Shown: positions 33,839 to 47,469 of the stretch, one piece after another | How the letters are laid out: every line of letters begins with the position of its first letter | Numbering within the stretch: position 1 is the first letter of the stretch | DNA from: Raphanus sativus | Taxonomy: Eukaryota; Streptophyta; Magnoliopsida; Brassicales; Brassicaceae | NCBI RefSeq assembly: GCF_000801105.2 | Contig: NC_079519.1 | Span: 8,802,668-8,866,667, forward strand | DNA: 64,000 nucleotides | Direction: 5' to 3' | Made by a program: the position numbers and the translations under genes | Notes under the pieces: generated by a model | Told to the model about the DNA's origin: nothing | Database searches by the model: none | What the model saw: the letters and a program-made list of their open reading frames with translations, nothing else

Positions 33839-36400
33839 AATTTTTTACGATGAAAAATTTTACTAATAACTTAACAAATATTTTGTTAACTTTTAAAGAG
33901 TGTGTATTTAAAATATTTTTGCATTTAAATCAGTATTTTTAAATTCAACCCGATTGTGATTATACCGGTTAATCCGGAGATCTAACAATTCAATTCAGTT
34001 TTTTAAAATATTCATATTAAAAAGTCACTAAAACCCGAGACTAACCGATTGAACTGATGGATGACCGATATGTAATCATGGATGACCGATATGTAATCTA
34101 ATTTGATTGAAATTGTAATAGTTTCATAATTTGTAATCTTATAATCTAACTTTAAAGTTCATTATTTTGTAATTTATGAAATTATGACGTTTCTACAAAA
34201 TTTTAAAGAGAAAATGATGGATATAAAACAACTAAGATTAATTATTGTATTGTTTGGAAACATTGATAGTAGTATATAAAATATATTGTTTGGAAACATT
34301 GATAGTAGTATAAAAAAATAAGTATATTGTTTGGAAACATGGATAGTAGTATAAAGAAATGAACATTAATGATTTAATGTAGGTTTAACTATAAAGTATA
34401 AATGTGTATTTAATTTAAAAACTTACAAAATAAATGTTAGATCCAACAGAATGTTTCTGTTTTAATAAGATAGATGTTTGAAACTGGATATTAGTTTGAA
34501 ATCTATAGGACAGCGAGTTATTTAAAGAATTACAAAATCTTCCATTACTTTTGTTTAACTAACATCTAAACCAAATATTTGAACACAATTTTATAAAAAT
34601 ATTCCATAAATATTTATTATATGGTACCTTTTAAACACAAAGTACTTTTCGTCAATTGAACACAGAATAAAAATAATTTCTAAAATCATGAATAAAATTT
34701 TAACACAATTTTATAAAAAATAAAAGTTAGACTTATTTTTATTAAAAATTAAACCAAATATTTTTAAAATTACATCATACTTAATTCCTAGATATGTTTT
34801 TAACCATGAGTACGTTTTGAACCAAAACTAATTGTCAATTTTAAAATAATAAATTAAAATTTCAAGGAATTTTCTAACGATAGAAAAATAATATATGGTT
34901 ATACTAATATATCCGATAATTTATATTCAATGGTACAAAATATTTTTGTCAAATTTTAACAAAATTTTATAAAAAATTATAAATCGGATCATACTAATAT
35001 ACATATTTTAATATTTTCAACATCATAGGAAGAAAATAAATTCGATAATAAATAGAATGTATATAGATATCATATTATCTTATCATTTTTAATAATTTAA
35101 ATATATGTTAAAATAATCTGAAATAAATAGAAAATGTTATTATTGTTTTCTATAATTTACTTACATGTGAATTATATAAAAATAATGAAAAAATCATTTA
35201 ACATTTTACAGCGCTAAAAAATCATTATAATTTATCTAAACTAACATAATTAATCAATTTAGTTTTCTTAATATATTTGTACTGAATTTAGAAATTTTAT
35301 TTAAATGATATAAATTCGATGGCTAAATGTCATTCAATCTAAATGTATAGCAATTTTGAATATTTTGTATAAAAGTAATTAATTTTAAATCAAATTATAA
35401 TATCTAACAAATAAAATAAATAATTATTACTAATAAGTTGTAGCTAATTTAAAAATAAAATAATTAAATTACAATAAATTCCATGTAAAATCAAATTTAA
35501 AATTAATCAGTATCATTTATTTTGAAACACCAATTATTAATTCATAAAACAAGACTTATTTTATTTTTAAAATAATAACATATAAAATTCAAACATATAT
35601 ATATATATATTTACAATTTGCATAGTTTTCCTTTTACCTATCTATTTAAAGTAATTTTTATTATAATAAATAACATGGTTAGAACATATCAACCAACTAA
35701 ACCGAATACACAGAAATAAATCAAAATAAACCGAATAAACAAAATTTTACGCCATGATTCTTTTCCAAATAAACAGGTATATAACTAATTTCAGCTCAAA
35801 TATATATGTTTTCGAAGAAATAAGAAATAAATATATATGTGAAATTAATGTTAGTTAAAGATAACTAAATATTTGAAATATATTATTTTTTTTTCCATTT
35901 ATTTTACCACGGGTGGGTTGATCACAGTAAACCTAAAGGGAAGACGTGTGGAGGTTTTCTTTGATCTCTTGATCTAATGTCAACTACACAAAGAGTTTAT
36001 TGGAAGGTTTCTGAGCTGGTTATTGATTGGTTGAACGGAACCAGTCAAATCTTATATCAAACCGAGTTGCACCAAGTTAGTCTATTTTAAAGTTTTAACC
36101 AATAAACTAATTTTTTTGACAAAACCACTAAACTAATTAAAAACAAACATATAACCAAAAGTAAACTAATCAGATTCTTAATATAAGACTAGTGCACGTC
36201 ACTGAAAGAAAAAAAAAACTACACGCCGTACGATTTTTTTGGTGGATTTGATTGGTTTAGCCATTAGGTTTGAATGATGATGAATATAAATTGGTTCAAA
36301 CTCGGTTTGTTAAAATCGAAAATATAAGTACAGTAGTCATAAGAAATAGGTTGTTCAATTAAGTCTGGTTTAGTTACATTACAGGTATAAGCAATGAAAC
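33839..36400. other. Very AT-rich tract, probable Helitron interior then intergenic DNA
   Basis: No genes. Includes a short tandem repeat at about 34245-34360 (three copies of attgtttggaaacat...gatagtagtata) and a doubled ggatgaccgatatgtaatc at 34060-34100. From about 35930 onward base composition returns toward ordinary intergenic DNA. Confidence 0.5.
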
Positions 36401-37107
36401 CAAACATTTGATAATAACTCCTTTTTATAGGGAAAAGAGACGTGGAAGGCGAGTCTCTTTCCCTTCTCCTCTTCTCTGTAGTATATACCAAAGACGATAC
36501 GTAGAAGAGATCCCTTTTTCAGTTAATATATTAATTAAAGAGAAGTTTGAAACAGCATTTAGCTCTCTTATCCTAAAATCTTCCCCCTTTCTTCTTGCTC
36601 CCTAAACGTTTCAATCGTCTTAATCTTGTTCCTCTTTCTGGGTTCCCATTCGCGTCTTCTAATTTTCTCAAACTTTTTCTCAATTCCATTTAAAAAAAAA
36701 AACAAAAAAAATTGTTTATTCATTTGTTCGTTTTTTTTTTAAAATACATACATCATCTTCTCTTATTTAGCGATTCAGCTTAACTTAAAAAAAAATTATT
36801 TGCAGTTTGATTCGCTTATTCTTTGTTCTGGGTTTTGTAAATATTCAAATTTTTATTTTAAAAATTGCTTTGATCAAAAACAAGTTTGATTGTGTATTGC
36901 TTGAAGCAAGTTTAGAGTTAGCGTGTATTTTGGTTTCTATAATTAGATTTCGTTGTTTCTGATCTTCCTCGTAGATTTCGAATTGGAGATTATCTGCTCC
37001 TTCTTTCTCGGAGATTCTTAGATATTTTTTGAAATAGATTTGATTTGGGAGATAGAAGAGGCTAAGACACTAAGTGTGGTGTGAAAGAGAGAGTCCATAT
37101 CAACATT
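36401..37107 (+). promoter_or_regulatory. ATG18f promoter and long leader region
   Basis: CT-rich blocks at 36460-36480 and 36580-36680, T-rich DNA and a G/A-rich block just before the start codon at 37108. A leader intron is possible (T-rich 36690-36980) but its sites were not resolved. Confidence 0.35.
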
Positions 37108-40100
37108 ATGACTTCTCAGAAGCCGACCACTTCCGAGGGAGGAGTTGTGTCCCGATCTGCCAGGACCTCCTTCCGTGCTTTCTCTAACTGCCTTCGTGTT
37201 ATTTCCTCTGGTGCCTCCTCCGTTGCTCGCTCCGCCGCTTCCTCCCTTAACCGTGACACTGAATCTCCCAAGGATCAGGTAACAACAAAAAATAAAAGAG
37301 TTGCCATATGATCCCAATTTGAAAAGTTAACCGCTTGTAATAATGGGTGAAGATTCTTGAGTTATGTTTCTCTTTACGCGACAAGAATCTCTATTGGCTT
37401 TTGACTCATTTTGTTGATAGGTTTAAAAAGCTTAGACCTTTTATGTTGTGGAGTGTTTTGTTTTTCTAAAAGTTGTATGCTTTCCAATGTTTTTGTTTTG
37501 TTTTTACCATTTAGAGTCAAATATGGAAGTGAGTTGGAGATGTCCTCCTAAGAACCTGTTATAATAATGGGTGAAGATTGTTGTTTTTGTTTTTGGAGAT
37601 ATACTTGCTTATGTTTCTCTTTAGGTGACAAGAATCTCATGTGGGTTGTTGGGTTTGTTTGGTTTTATAGCTTATAAAAGATTGGACCTTTAGGTTTTTG
37701 TTTTTCTTTTAACTAAAGTTGGATTATTTCCTTTTGATGCAAAAAAAGGTACTATGGGCGGGGTTTGATAAGCTAGAGAAAGAGGATGGAGATACTCGAA
37801 GACTTCTCCTACTTGCATTTCACTCTGGTTTTCAAATTTGGGATGTTGAAGATACAGACAACGTCCATGTCATTGTCTCTGCTCATGATGGGCGAGCATC
37901 CTTTATGCAAATCCTACCCAACCCGGAGGTGGATTTAGACGACGTGTTTTCTGAGAGCCGTCCGCTTTTGGCTGTGTGTGGTGACAGTTCTTGGGATGAG
38001 AATTCGAGTAGACAGAGCGTTTCTGACAACAACCCTGGAAGCGAAACTGTGGTGGTGGTGCCTACAAATGTGCATGTCTACTCGTTAAAGTCTCAGTCCT
38101 ATGTGCATACGTTGAAGTTTCGGTCTATCATCTATACGGTTAGGTGCAGTTCTCGGATTGTTGCTGTCCTACAAGCAGCTCAGGTTCGATATTTATCACA
38201 TTTATTTGTTCCTTCTGTTTTGGAACTAACGAGTGCACCTGTTTGACTTTGCAGATACACTGCTTTGATGCGAAAACATTGGAGAAGGAATACATGATTG
38301 TCACTAACTCCATCGCCTATGGATCCTTGGGTGTTGGATATGGTCCTCTCGCCGTTGGTCCGCGATGGATTGCCTATAGCGGAAGCCGTGTTGCTGAGTC
38401 AAGCTCCACGCTTTTCGCTCCGGAGCTTATCACACTGTCATCATCACCCAATGTTGCACAATTTGCAATGGATTCGAGCAGACAGATCGCTTCTGGGATC
38501 TTGAATATTGGTTTGAGAGGCGTTGGAGTTACTAGTAATGACAATGTGCCAGACGAGGATAGCATAGGAATGGTAAAACTCCAAATCAAGTTGATATTCT
38601 CCATTGATCTTGTGATTTTATACATGTATATACGTGGTGGTGTTTGCAGGTTATAATCAAAGATATCATAAGCAAAAGCGTCATAGCTCAGTTTAAGGCA
38701 CACAAGAGTCCTATCTCAGCTCTGAGCTTTGATCCAAGCGGCATGCTTTTGGTTACTGCTTCGATTCAGGGACACAATATTAATGTCTTCAGGATAATGC
38801 CGATAACTTCTGCACATAGTGATGTGACCGGAGCCTCGTTTGTGCATCTGTTCAGGCTTCAGCGTGGTTTTACTAATGCGGTATGCAGAGAGACCTGACC
38901 TTCTTCACTTACGCTTATTGAAAAAATCTCACGTCTTTGAGTTTTTTTGCAGGTGATACAAGACATTTGTTTCAGCAATGATAGCAGTTTGATAGTGATA
39001 AGCTCTTCAAGAGGGACAAGTCATATGTTTGAGATCAATCCCCATAGAGTGGGGAAAGCTCCGGTTCCTCTGTCAGCGGTTAATAGGATAAGAAGCGGAA
39101 ACATGAGCGGATGGATGGGAACTATGAGCGGTGCTGCAGCTGCAGCAGCTGGAATGGTTGGTGGCTCTCTAACTGGTGCAACCGCATCGACTTTCTGTTA
39201 CTGCGTTGAACAGAACAAGAACAACCGCTATGGTTCTGCTGCTTCTGGCAATAGCTCAAAGAGGAGGAGTCTTCTGGTGTTTGCTCCTTCTGGATGTATG
39301 ACACAGTATCCTGTTGGGGGTAGTCATGAGGCTGCGGTCATGACGGGGTTGAATTCTGAGTCTGGTTCAGAGATTGAACCAATAAGAAGGTGGTCCATGA
39401 TACAGAACCAGTCTAGAAGAGAGATGCAAGATCAGCACAGTGACATATATGGAGGTGGGACAGTTTCTGATTCTAAAAGTAAAGTGTTTCCAGAGATTGT
39501 CAGGAAGCAGAGTGGTGAGGAATCTTGGAAAGTGACTAAGAATGTGGAGGATAGGCATCAGCTGTACATGTCTGAAGCAGAATTGCAAATGTATCAGCCG
39601 TCTGGGCTACCGTTATGGGGAAGGCGACATGTAAAATTTTCCTCCTTAGTTTTGGAAACTGGTAATGTGTTGAGTGGATGTCTCTGATACTTTGTGTTTT
39701 GTGCAAAAAAATAAAACAGTTTAGGTTCCAAGAGTTGGTGTTGAACCGGGATGATGCAGAGAGGAATGGTGGAGGAGGGGAGATGGAGATTGAAGGAATC
39801 CAAACTCGAACGATTGAAGCAAGAACAAGAGATTTGGTTCCAGCCTGGGGTTATCTCCACTCTCCTAAATCACAACAAGTGATGAAAGAGTGAGTTTCTG
39901 TAATCTGCTTATAATCTTTATAACACTTTGGATTTCTTTTCTCTGTTGGTCTCTTTCACAGTTTCTTGACACTAACTAATATTATGCCACAGATCAATGC
40001 AGAGTCCAAGGAACACTACACTAGGTGATCAAGTGGCTCTTGTAGAGGATCATGGAGCAGATTCTGAGCTCGGAGTTGTACATAGCAAAGAAGAGAGATC

Positions 40101-40245
40101 GAGATCAGAAGAAGAGGGCTCGAGTTCTGAAGAAGATAGCTCGATATCAGAAGAAGAGACTCACAGCAAGTTTGTACATAATGAAGAAGGTATTGCGGAG
40201 GAGAAGAAGCTTAATGAAGATGAGGATGAAGAGGACATCCATTAG
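37108..40245 (+). CDS. ATG18F: Autophagy-related protein ATG18f (PROPPIN-like, WD40/BCAS3)
   Basis: Seven coding exons: 37108-37278, 37749-38183, 38255-38572, 38650-38880, 38953-39630, 39720-39889, 39993-40245; 751 residues in frame throughout. ATG18 proteins are beta-propellers that bind phosphatidylinositol 3-phosphate on forming autophagosomes; the plant f/g/h subgroup is large and has a BCAS3 domain. The N-terminus is basic and Ser/Arg-rich (SRSARTSFRAFSNCLRVISS). Propeller blades include VLWAGFDKLEKEDGDTRRLLL and AHKSPISALSFDPSGMLLVTAS. The lipid-binding FRRG motif reads LQRG (in LFRLQRGFTN), as is usual for this subgroup as I recall. The C-terminus is very acidic (SEEEGSSSEEDSS). Start chosen at the first in-frame ATG; an upstream GTG is not used in plants. 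Confidence 0.93.
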
Positions 40246-40384
40246 AAGAAGGTGATGTTGTTTTTGGTTCGTTTTTTTTTTCACCACAGACTCAGCTTCA
40301 AGTTCAACAACAGAAGAACAAAAAAAACCGTGGAAAATTGTATAGAAAAAAAGAAAAAGAAATTTGACATAACTCTTAGATGTA

Positions 40385-40662
40385 CTCCCTCCGTTCCTAA
40401 AAATAGGATCTTCTGGATTTTATTTTTGTTCCACAAAGAAAGATTTTCTATATTTTTAAGGTACTTTTGTATAATTTTGAGGTACTTTTGTATACTTTTG
40501 AGGATCATTAATTATGAATATTTGAATTGATTAAATTTTATTGGTTGATAGTTATTGGAAATTGTATAAAACATAAATAGTAAACTAAAGTTGACAAATA
40601 TTTATTGTAGTCTTAATAAACGTGAAAACTCTAGAAAATCTTACTTTCAGGAACGGAGGGAG
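40385..40662. mobile_element. Stowaway-type MITE, 278 bp
   Basis: Terminal inverted repeats CTCCCTCCGTTCCTAAAA-like at the left and AGGAACGGAGGGAG at the right, flanked by TA on both sides (40383-40384 and 40663-40664). This is the standard terminus of plant Stowaway (Tc1/mariner) MITEs. It lies just downstream of ATG18f. No coding capacity. Confidence 0.93.
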
Positions 40663-40664
40663 TA

Positions 40665-41503
40665 AATAGCAATGTACTTTTCTTTTGCTACGGAATTATA
40701 TTTATTCATGAACTTGCTAACATAATAATGAAAATGATAATAATAAAAGGTTTTTAACGCAAAAATATTTTTGCTGCACCTTTGTAATCATATCAGTATC
40801 ATTATTGCCATGGCAGTGTTTTGTTTCCTAGTTTCTGCAGTGCAGGCCTGGCGAAAGAATCAAGCACTGGCTCGCTTACACCAATCTATAGCTTGTGTGT
40901 GAATATATAAAGTTACAATAGTGAAATTAGAAAGTGGATGTCTAACTAACTACTGATACCAAATTCGTTGGCTTATCAAAGCTCTTGAGAATACAAATAT
41001 TAGATATTCTCTATCTTACTCTCATAATATATCACATGGAAAAAATGCTGGGGGATCTTAAATTGTGATCTGCTGGAGAGAAGGGCATTGTTTCCAAATA
41101 GCATCGGATTCATGTAAATAGTGATTGTGCTTTTGAAAACCACGTCTATATTGATTCAAAGTGAAGACTACACCTTTCCAAGAAAAGGTGAAGACTACAC
41201 CTTAAAATCAAAACTGTACAAAGTCCATCAAAATTTATAGCCCAATTTCTAGGCCTTTCTTCTATATTTATATCAAGTAAATTATGACCAGGGTCCAATA
41301 ATTATTAAAGGATAAAGCATATTGATAAGATCCCATTTTTAATTATAGCTCAGTCCCCTCGTATTATTTAATCCGGTCCATCAACCATATTTAAATTCAC
41401 AGACTGTATGTAATTAGTGTCACCAACCATGTTTAAATTCACATAAAGCAAGATACTATTGGTACTTGTATGCCTCTTATCAAGGCTGGTCTATAGACCT
41501 AGG
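40665..41503. other. Intergenic DNA, no gene seen
   Basis: AT-rich, no open frames. A short duplication (gtgaagactacacctt, twice near 41160-41210) is the only structure noticed. Confidence 0.5.
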
Positions 41504-41511
41504 CTCAAAAG

Positions 41512-42210
41512 TAGGGGTGGGCACTTTATCCGATATCCGAAGTGGCACCCGAACCCGACCCGAAAAACCCGAACCAAAATCCGAACCGAAGTAGTAAAAT
41601 ACCCGAACGGGTATTAAGTTAGGAGAGATTGGATATCCGAACCCGAACGGGTAATACCCGAACCCGAATGGATATCCGAAAATAACCGAACATGTATATA
41701 CTTACCCTTATATTTCTAGTTTACATCTCTCATTTTATTTAAAATATTTATATTGATGTTAGACATACTTTAAAATCATATAGTATATATATATAATTAT
41801 GGAGAAGATAATTTGATATTCATTTAAAATGCATGTTAAACTTTTTATTTCATGTATTAACCAAAGTTACATCCAAAGTTTAAAAACAATAGTCAAATTA
41901 ATATTTTTATTTTGGAAATGTTATCTCCAAATCTATTAATCATTCAATCTATAAAAAGAAAAAAAAATCAGTTAAGTAAAATCTACATTTTTAAATATAA
42001 AAAACTTTAAAAAAGAAAATTTTATTTTTATTTCTTTTAAAATCTAAATATCTGAATCCGATCCGAAATAACCGAACCCGAACTAAAAATACCCGAACCC
42101 GATCCGAAGTTCAGAAATACCCGAACGGGTATTATACTCCTATATCGAAATACCCGAAAATCCGAAATACCCGATCCGAACCCGAACGGGTACCCGAACG
42201 CCCACCCCTA
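41512..42210. mobile_element. hAT-type MITE, 699 bp
   Basis: Ends TAGGGGTGGGC at the left and the reverse complement GCCCACCCCTA at the right, flanked exactly by the 8-bp duplication CTCAAAAG (41504-41511 and 42211-42218). Subterminal regions carry repeated CCCGAACGGGTA-like motifs on both sides with an AT-rich core between. Same family type as the element at 2911-3532. Confidence 0.92.
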
Positions 42211-42218
42211 CTCAAAAG

Positions 42219-43037
42219 TAGGAAGGCTACAAACTGCAAAAAAAGACTTCTTGTTTGGCTGGGGCTAGATATATAATAACTTGCCATAAAAGGGTCTGTC
42301 ATGAAATTAGAGACGCAAATAGTCTCAAAAAGTAAATTCTGAGGTTGAAGCTCCAATGTCTTTGTTCAAAGACTTTATTTAGAGGTAAAGTTATGTCTTG
42401 TAACCACCAAACAGCTCCTTTTCATCTACACTCTCAATATTTTTAAGACATATGTGTGTTGCCTTGCTTTTGACTTGTCTCTCTCTCCTCAACTTCCCTC
42501 CTTCAACATAAAGCCAAATCCTAAATCTCAAATATCCAAACCAAACTAAAACCAAACCAACCTATACCGAGTGTATAAAGAAATTTGACAAAAAAACACC
42601 AAAATGTACCAAACATAACCGGGATTGCGGTTAATCAGATAACAAGATATATTTGGAAATCATACAAACCGTGATATTCAATTTCCTGATTTTCAAACAT
42701 TTTATCGAATTTTATTTTGAATAAACCGGAAAGAAAACTGATTTAAGCTTTCATGCAAATACAAAAAGAAAAACCCGTCACATTTAAACCGTATTCATTT
42801 CTACTTCAAACAAACGAACATTTCGTTTTCTTCACATGAAAAATCAGATACGATCTGCCATTAGTAACCTAAACACAAAGCAAGGTTAGGTAAATGAAAC
42901 AGACCCTTTTGAATAATCAAACAATACATAAAAACGTAAGATCCATATTCCCTCTTCGGACATCCATCTCCTTTCAGACAAACCCACATTCAGACAAGAA
43001 GAAAGAGGAAAACAAAGACAACCCCATAAACAGAGAG
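42219..43037. promoter_or_regulatory. GAUT12 upstream region
   Basis: About 820 bp between the MITE and the GAUT12 start codon; CT-rich at 42470-42510 and A-rich near the start. No secondary-wall NAC/MYB site was called with confidence. Confidence 0.3.
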
Positions 43038-45354
43038 ATGCAGTTGCATATATCTCCGAGCTTGAGACATGTGACGGTGGTGACAGGGAAAGGATTGAGA
43101 GAGTTCATAAAAGTGAAGGTGGGTTCTAGAAGATTCTCATATCAGATGATGTTTTACTCTCTTCTCTTCTTCACTTTTCTTCTCCGGTTCGTCTTTGTTC
43201 TCTCCACCGTTGATACTATCGACGGTGATCCCTCTCCTTGCTCCTCTCTTGGTAAGTTGTTCTTGTCCCTTCCTTTATTATTCTTTTTCTAAATCCAGAA
43301 ATTAAGTAAATGAATGAACTACTTTTCGTTTTTAAGAAATAACTCAATACATTTTTGTTCATTTCGTCAAAAATTAATATATAAATGAGTTTTTTTTACT
43401 GTCTTCTCAAATTATTGTATGTAGATAAAATTTGTTTAGGAAAACCTAACCACAAGTTCTTGTAAGAAAATAATCTAAACGAAAGTATTAAATAATTTCT
43501 AGAGATTTACGCCAAAAGTGTATAAACCAAGAACTGGTCGGTTTGTTTCAGGTTTAGTTTGTAGTGTAATGGTTGAGCTTAATTAAATATATAAACATTT
43601 CATAGAGAATGGATATACATTAGTTAATCTTATAATCAAAACATATCTAAAATATGAGAACGCTTTTTCTTTTTAATTAACAGCTTGCCTGGGGAAAAGA
43701 CTGAAGCCAAAGCTTTTAGGAAGAAGAGTTGAGACTGGTGTAAGTTCTCCAACTTCATATTTATGTTTACAAAAAAAAAAAAACTTCAGATTTTAAACTC
43801 TTGAGAATATTTACACTTACTGTAGTTAAAAGGTTAAACTTCTTTGGTTATTTATCTAGAATGTTCCAGAAGCTATGTACCAAGTCTTGGAACAACCTTT
43901 AAGTGAACAAGAGCTAAAAGGAAGATCAGACATACCACAGACACTTCAAGATTTCATGTCCGAAGTCAAAAGAAGCAAATCAGACGCAAGAGAGTTTGCT
44001 CAAAAGCTTAAAGAAATGGTGACACTGATGGAACAGAGAACAAGAACGGCTAAGATCCAAGAGTATTTATACCGACACGTCGCATCAAGCAGCATACCGA
44101 AACAACTTCACTGTTTAGCTCTTAAACTAGCACACGAACACTCTATAAACGCAGCCGCACGTCTCCAGCTTCCAGAAGCAGAACTAGTCCCAACCTTAGT
44201 CGACAACAACTACTTTCACTTTGTCTTGGCGTCAGACAATATTCTTGCAGCCTCGGTAGTGGCTAAGTCTTTGGTTCAGAACTCTTTAAGACCTCATAAG
44301 ATCGTTCTTCACATCATAACGGATAGGAAGACTTATTTCCCAATGCAAGCTTGGTTCTCACTGCATCCCCTGTCTCCAGCGATAATTGAGGTCAAGGCTT
44401 TGCATCATTTTGATTGGTTATCGAAAGGGAAAGTTCCTGTTTTAGAAGCTATGGAGAAGGATCAGAGAGTGAGGTCTCAGTTCAGAGGCGGCTCATCGGT
44501 TATTGTGGCTAATAACGATGAAAATCCTGTTGTTGTTGCTGCTAAGTTGCAAGCTCTTAGCCCTAAATACAACTCCTTGATGAATCATATCCGTATTCAT
44601 CTACCAGAGGTAAACTTGATCCTTTGACTTGTGAAGAAAAAAAATACTCTGTTCCATTACAAATAGTGCTAAAAGTGTCTTTTGCTTCTTTGTTGTTGCA
44701 GTTGTTTCCGAGCCTAAACAAGGTTGTGTTTCTAGACGATGACATTGTGATCCAAACTGATTTATCACCACTTTGGGACATTGACATGGATGGGAAAGTT
44801 AATGGAGCAGTTGAGACATGTAGAGGAGAAGACAAGTTTGTCATGTCTAAGAAGTTCAAGAGTTACCTCAATTTCTCAAACCCAATAATTGCGAGACACT
44901 TCGACCCTGAGGAATGTGCTTGGGCTTACGGGATGAATGTGTTCGATCTAGATGCTTGGAGGAAGACTAACATAAGCTCCACTTACTATCATTGGCTCGA
45001 CGAGGTAAATCAAAAACCACTAACTAACTAAAATCACTAGTCAACTTTAACTCAGTGTTTATGTTGCAGAACTTAAAGTCGGACCTGAGTTTGTGGCAGC
45101 TGGGAACTTTACCTCCAGGGTTGATAGCTTTCCACGGCCATGTCCAGACAATAGATCCGTTCTGGCATATGCTTGGTCTCGGATACCAAGAGACCACAAG
45201 CTTTGCTGATGCTGAAAGTGCAGCTGTTGTTCATTTCAATGGAAGAGCTAAGCCTTGGCTTGATATAGCATTTCCTCATCTACGTCCTCTTTGGGCTAAG
45301 TATCTTGATTCCTCCGACAGGTTCATCAAGAGCTGTCACATTAGAGCATCATAA
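43038..45354 (+). CDS. GAUT12: Galacturonosyltransferase 12 (GAUT12/IRX8)
   Basis: Five exons: 43038-43251, 43684-43739, 43860-44609, 44702-45004, 45070-45354; 535 residues, the same as Arabidopsis GAUT12. A type II Golgi membrane glycosyltransferase of family GT8 needed for xylan and pectin deposition in secondary walls; Arabidopsis mutants (irx8) have collapsed xylem. Visible parts: one N-terminal membrane span (FYSLLFFTFLLRFVFVLSTV, about residues 38-57), a helical stem region, and the GT8 core with the metal-binding DDD motif (FLDDDIVIQTD), the conserved WAYGMNVFDL segment and C-terminal FNGRAKPWLDI. The start at 43038 gives the MQLHISPSLRHVTVV N-terminus; an upstream in-frame ATG at 42894 is in the leader. 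Confidence 0.97.
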
Positions 45355-45824
45355 TAATAATCACATATCAAAAAGCTCATTTCATACGTTGGACCCAGAG
45401 AAGAGATTCACAGAGCAATTCCCTGGAGCCAACTTTTCTGCAATGGAGTTTTTACTTCACTGGTCAAGTGTCTCCTGTTTCTAATTTTTTTTGTACTTTC
45501 AAACTCTTATGAAAAGGAAGTAGAAAACCCATTCTATGTATTAATGTAAGCAAACATAATGTGAGAGACGATCTGCCAAACTCTACTTAAAATTTACATG
45601 TGAATAGATAACACTGCGCCAAGTAAATGGAGTTTACAATGCCATATCATTGTTCAAAAGATAATTGTTATAAGAGGATAACACCAATGAACCCAAAGCA
45701 ACCATAAGACTAAGAAAGAGGAGAGCAAAACAAATGGACGTTTCTTTTTCTTTTCTTTTTTTCAGAGGAAGCGAGAAGCAAACCAGTTGATGATTTTCTT
45801 GAGGGTTTTCTTTGTTACTCCCAG
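45355..45824. terminator. Convergent 3' regions of GAUT12 and ILR3
   Basis: 470 bp between the two stop codons. Contains tttgtact/aatgtaa-type polyadenylation-like AT-rich DNA from both strands; no discrete signal was assigned. Confidence 0.35.
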
Positions 45825-47347
45825 TTAAGCAACTGGTGGACGAAGGACGTGATCCTGAGAAGTATCGACTGAAGCAGGAGGCATGAACTGCCACATGGCA
45901 ACTCCTGGGTAACTGATGACTGGCACCATCTTGTTTCCGGGAGCTTGGCCTTGCGCAGAAGCAAAAGCAGTTGGCATCATAGGTGGGGCTGGGAAGAAGC
46001 TTGGTTGAGGAGCATTCATGGCTTTCAGCTGTTGCTCCAGCTTCTCTTTCTCTGTCTTCAGCCTCTGCTTCTCATCTCGCAGCTCGTTCTTCTCCGTCTG
46101 CTCCTCGAAATCACAAGGAAACTAGTAAGCATTCGATGTCTTTACATGGAAAAAGAAGGATTACAAATCAAAGAAAAAGTTTCACCTTCAACTCCTTGAT
46201 TTTGTCTTGAAGACTTGAATTGGAGTCCTTCAACTTCTGTGCCTCGCCACGAAGTTGTGTAACCATGCGGACAGCATCGACCAGGATTGCAGCCTTGTCT
46301 GTTTTAGGAGGATTCCCTGGCTCCAAAATTGCACCCAACTCCATAAACCTGTGTTAATCATTTAAGCAGGGCGATGAATTATACGATTCCTACAATGCAA
46401 AAGAGGCAGAAACACAACACTTTGAAAAGCTTACTTATCATTCAGCCTGTCACGTCGCAGCTTCTCTCTACAGGCTTTGGAGCTAGTTGCTGCAGAGGAC
46501 GATTCACATCTCGTCCTGAGAAAAGTAAACGACCAGGATTACTTCTTTTTTTTCTAACGATACCATATCAAGCCAAAGAAATTTCGAGAGAGCCAATAGA
46601 GATGCCTTGAAGCAACAGTTTAGTAACAAACCGATTTCTCAAAAGTTTTAAAATTCCGAAAGTTGCTAGAGTTGCGTGGTTCAATCAGTCTTAAGGGTGA
46701 AGAAGCCTTACCTCTTTTTAGAGCCAGGTTCCTTGGTGGCTTCTGAATTACCAGCTGAGCCATCAACTCCAAGGCTAAGCCAACAAGAAAAGAAAATCAA
46801 CGCAACTAAGCAAGCTATGCATAGAATAAAAACTTATCTATTTTCCAACAAAAGCTGATATATTTGACATGGTAAGGTCAAACAAACCACTAACTAAGAA
46901 AAAGAAATGACCTTTCCAGAAAAGGAATCTAATTCCCCACCTAACACAGTGATATAGAGATCAATCGATTCCCGAAACATGGCATGCACACACAGAGTTG
47001 ACATTTGGATAAACAAACACAAGACCTCTCCTGAAGACTTAAACATCATTCAACCCAACTGCAAGGATATCTCACCACCTAAAGAATAGCTTTTTTTCTT
47101 TTTTTTAACAAGTAATTAAGGTTTACTTTGACGAAACTGAACGTTCAAAGCATGATTTCGCCTAAATCATCAATTAGAAAGAGATCCGAACCCTAATTGA
47201 ATCACTTAGAGAAAAAGGGGGGAACCTGGAAACGGCGGGAATAGGTTGGGGAAGAGGCCAGGAGAAGCCAGGACCTTGGATTGTGAAACTCCCATAGTCT
47301 TCATCGATCATTTCGGATATCCAATTTGCGTTTTCGGGCGACACCAT
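45825..47347 (-). CDS. ILR3: bHLH transcription factor ILR3 (bHLH105)
   Basis: Five exons on minus: 47226-47347, 46712-46774, 46435-46515, 46186-46348, 45825-46097; 233 residues (Arabidopsis about 234). A clade IVc bHLH that regulates iron homeostasis with PYE and its bHLH34/104/115 relatives, and was first found through IAA-Leu resistance. The basic helix-loop-helix is visible as KACREKLRRDRLNDKFMELGAIL...KAAILVDAVRMV, with the H/E-R-R type DNA contact Glu-Arg, followed by a leucine-zipper-like coiled coil (LKDSNSSLQDKIKELK, LRDEKQRLKTEKEKLEQQLKAM) and the conserved tail MPPASVDTSQDHVLRPPVA. The N-terminus starts MVSPENANW. No lesion seen. Confidence 0.96.
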
Positions 47348-47469
47348 CTCTTCCACAGACGGTGGTGGGTTATGTTTCACTGAATCTTCCCGGCGGAGAT
47401 CAGCGAGGTTTTGTTGGGGAAGAGGGGAGTTTATTACCGGAATCAATTTTCTTTTGTGTGTTTGGTTGC

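Noticed and set aside
37081..37107. Upstream in-frame start for ATG18f
   Set aside because: It is a GTG; the first ATG is at 37108 and gives the expected N-terminus.
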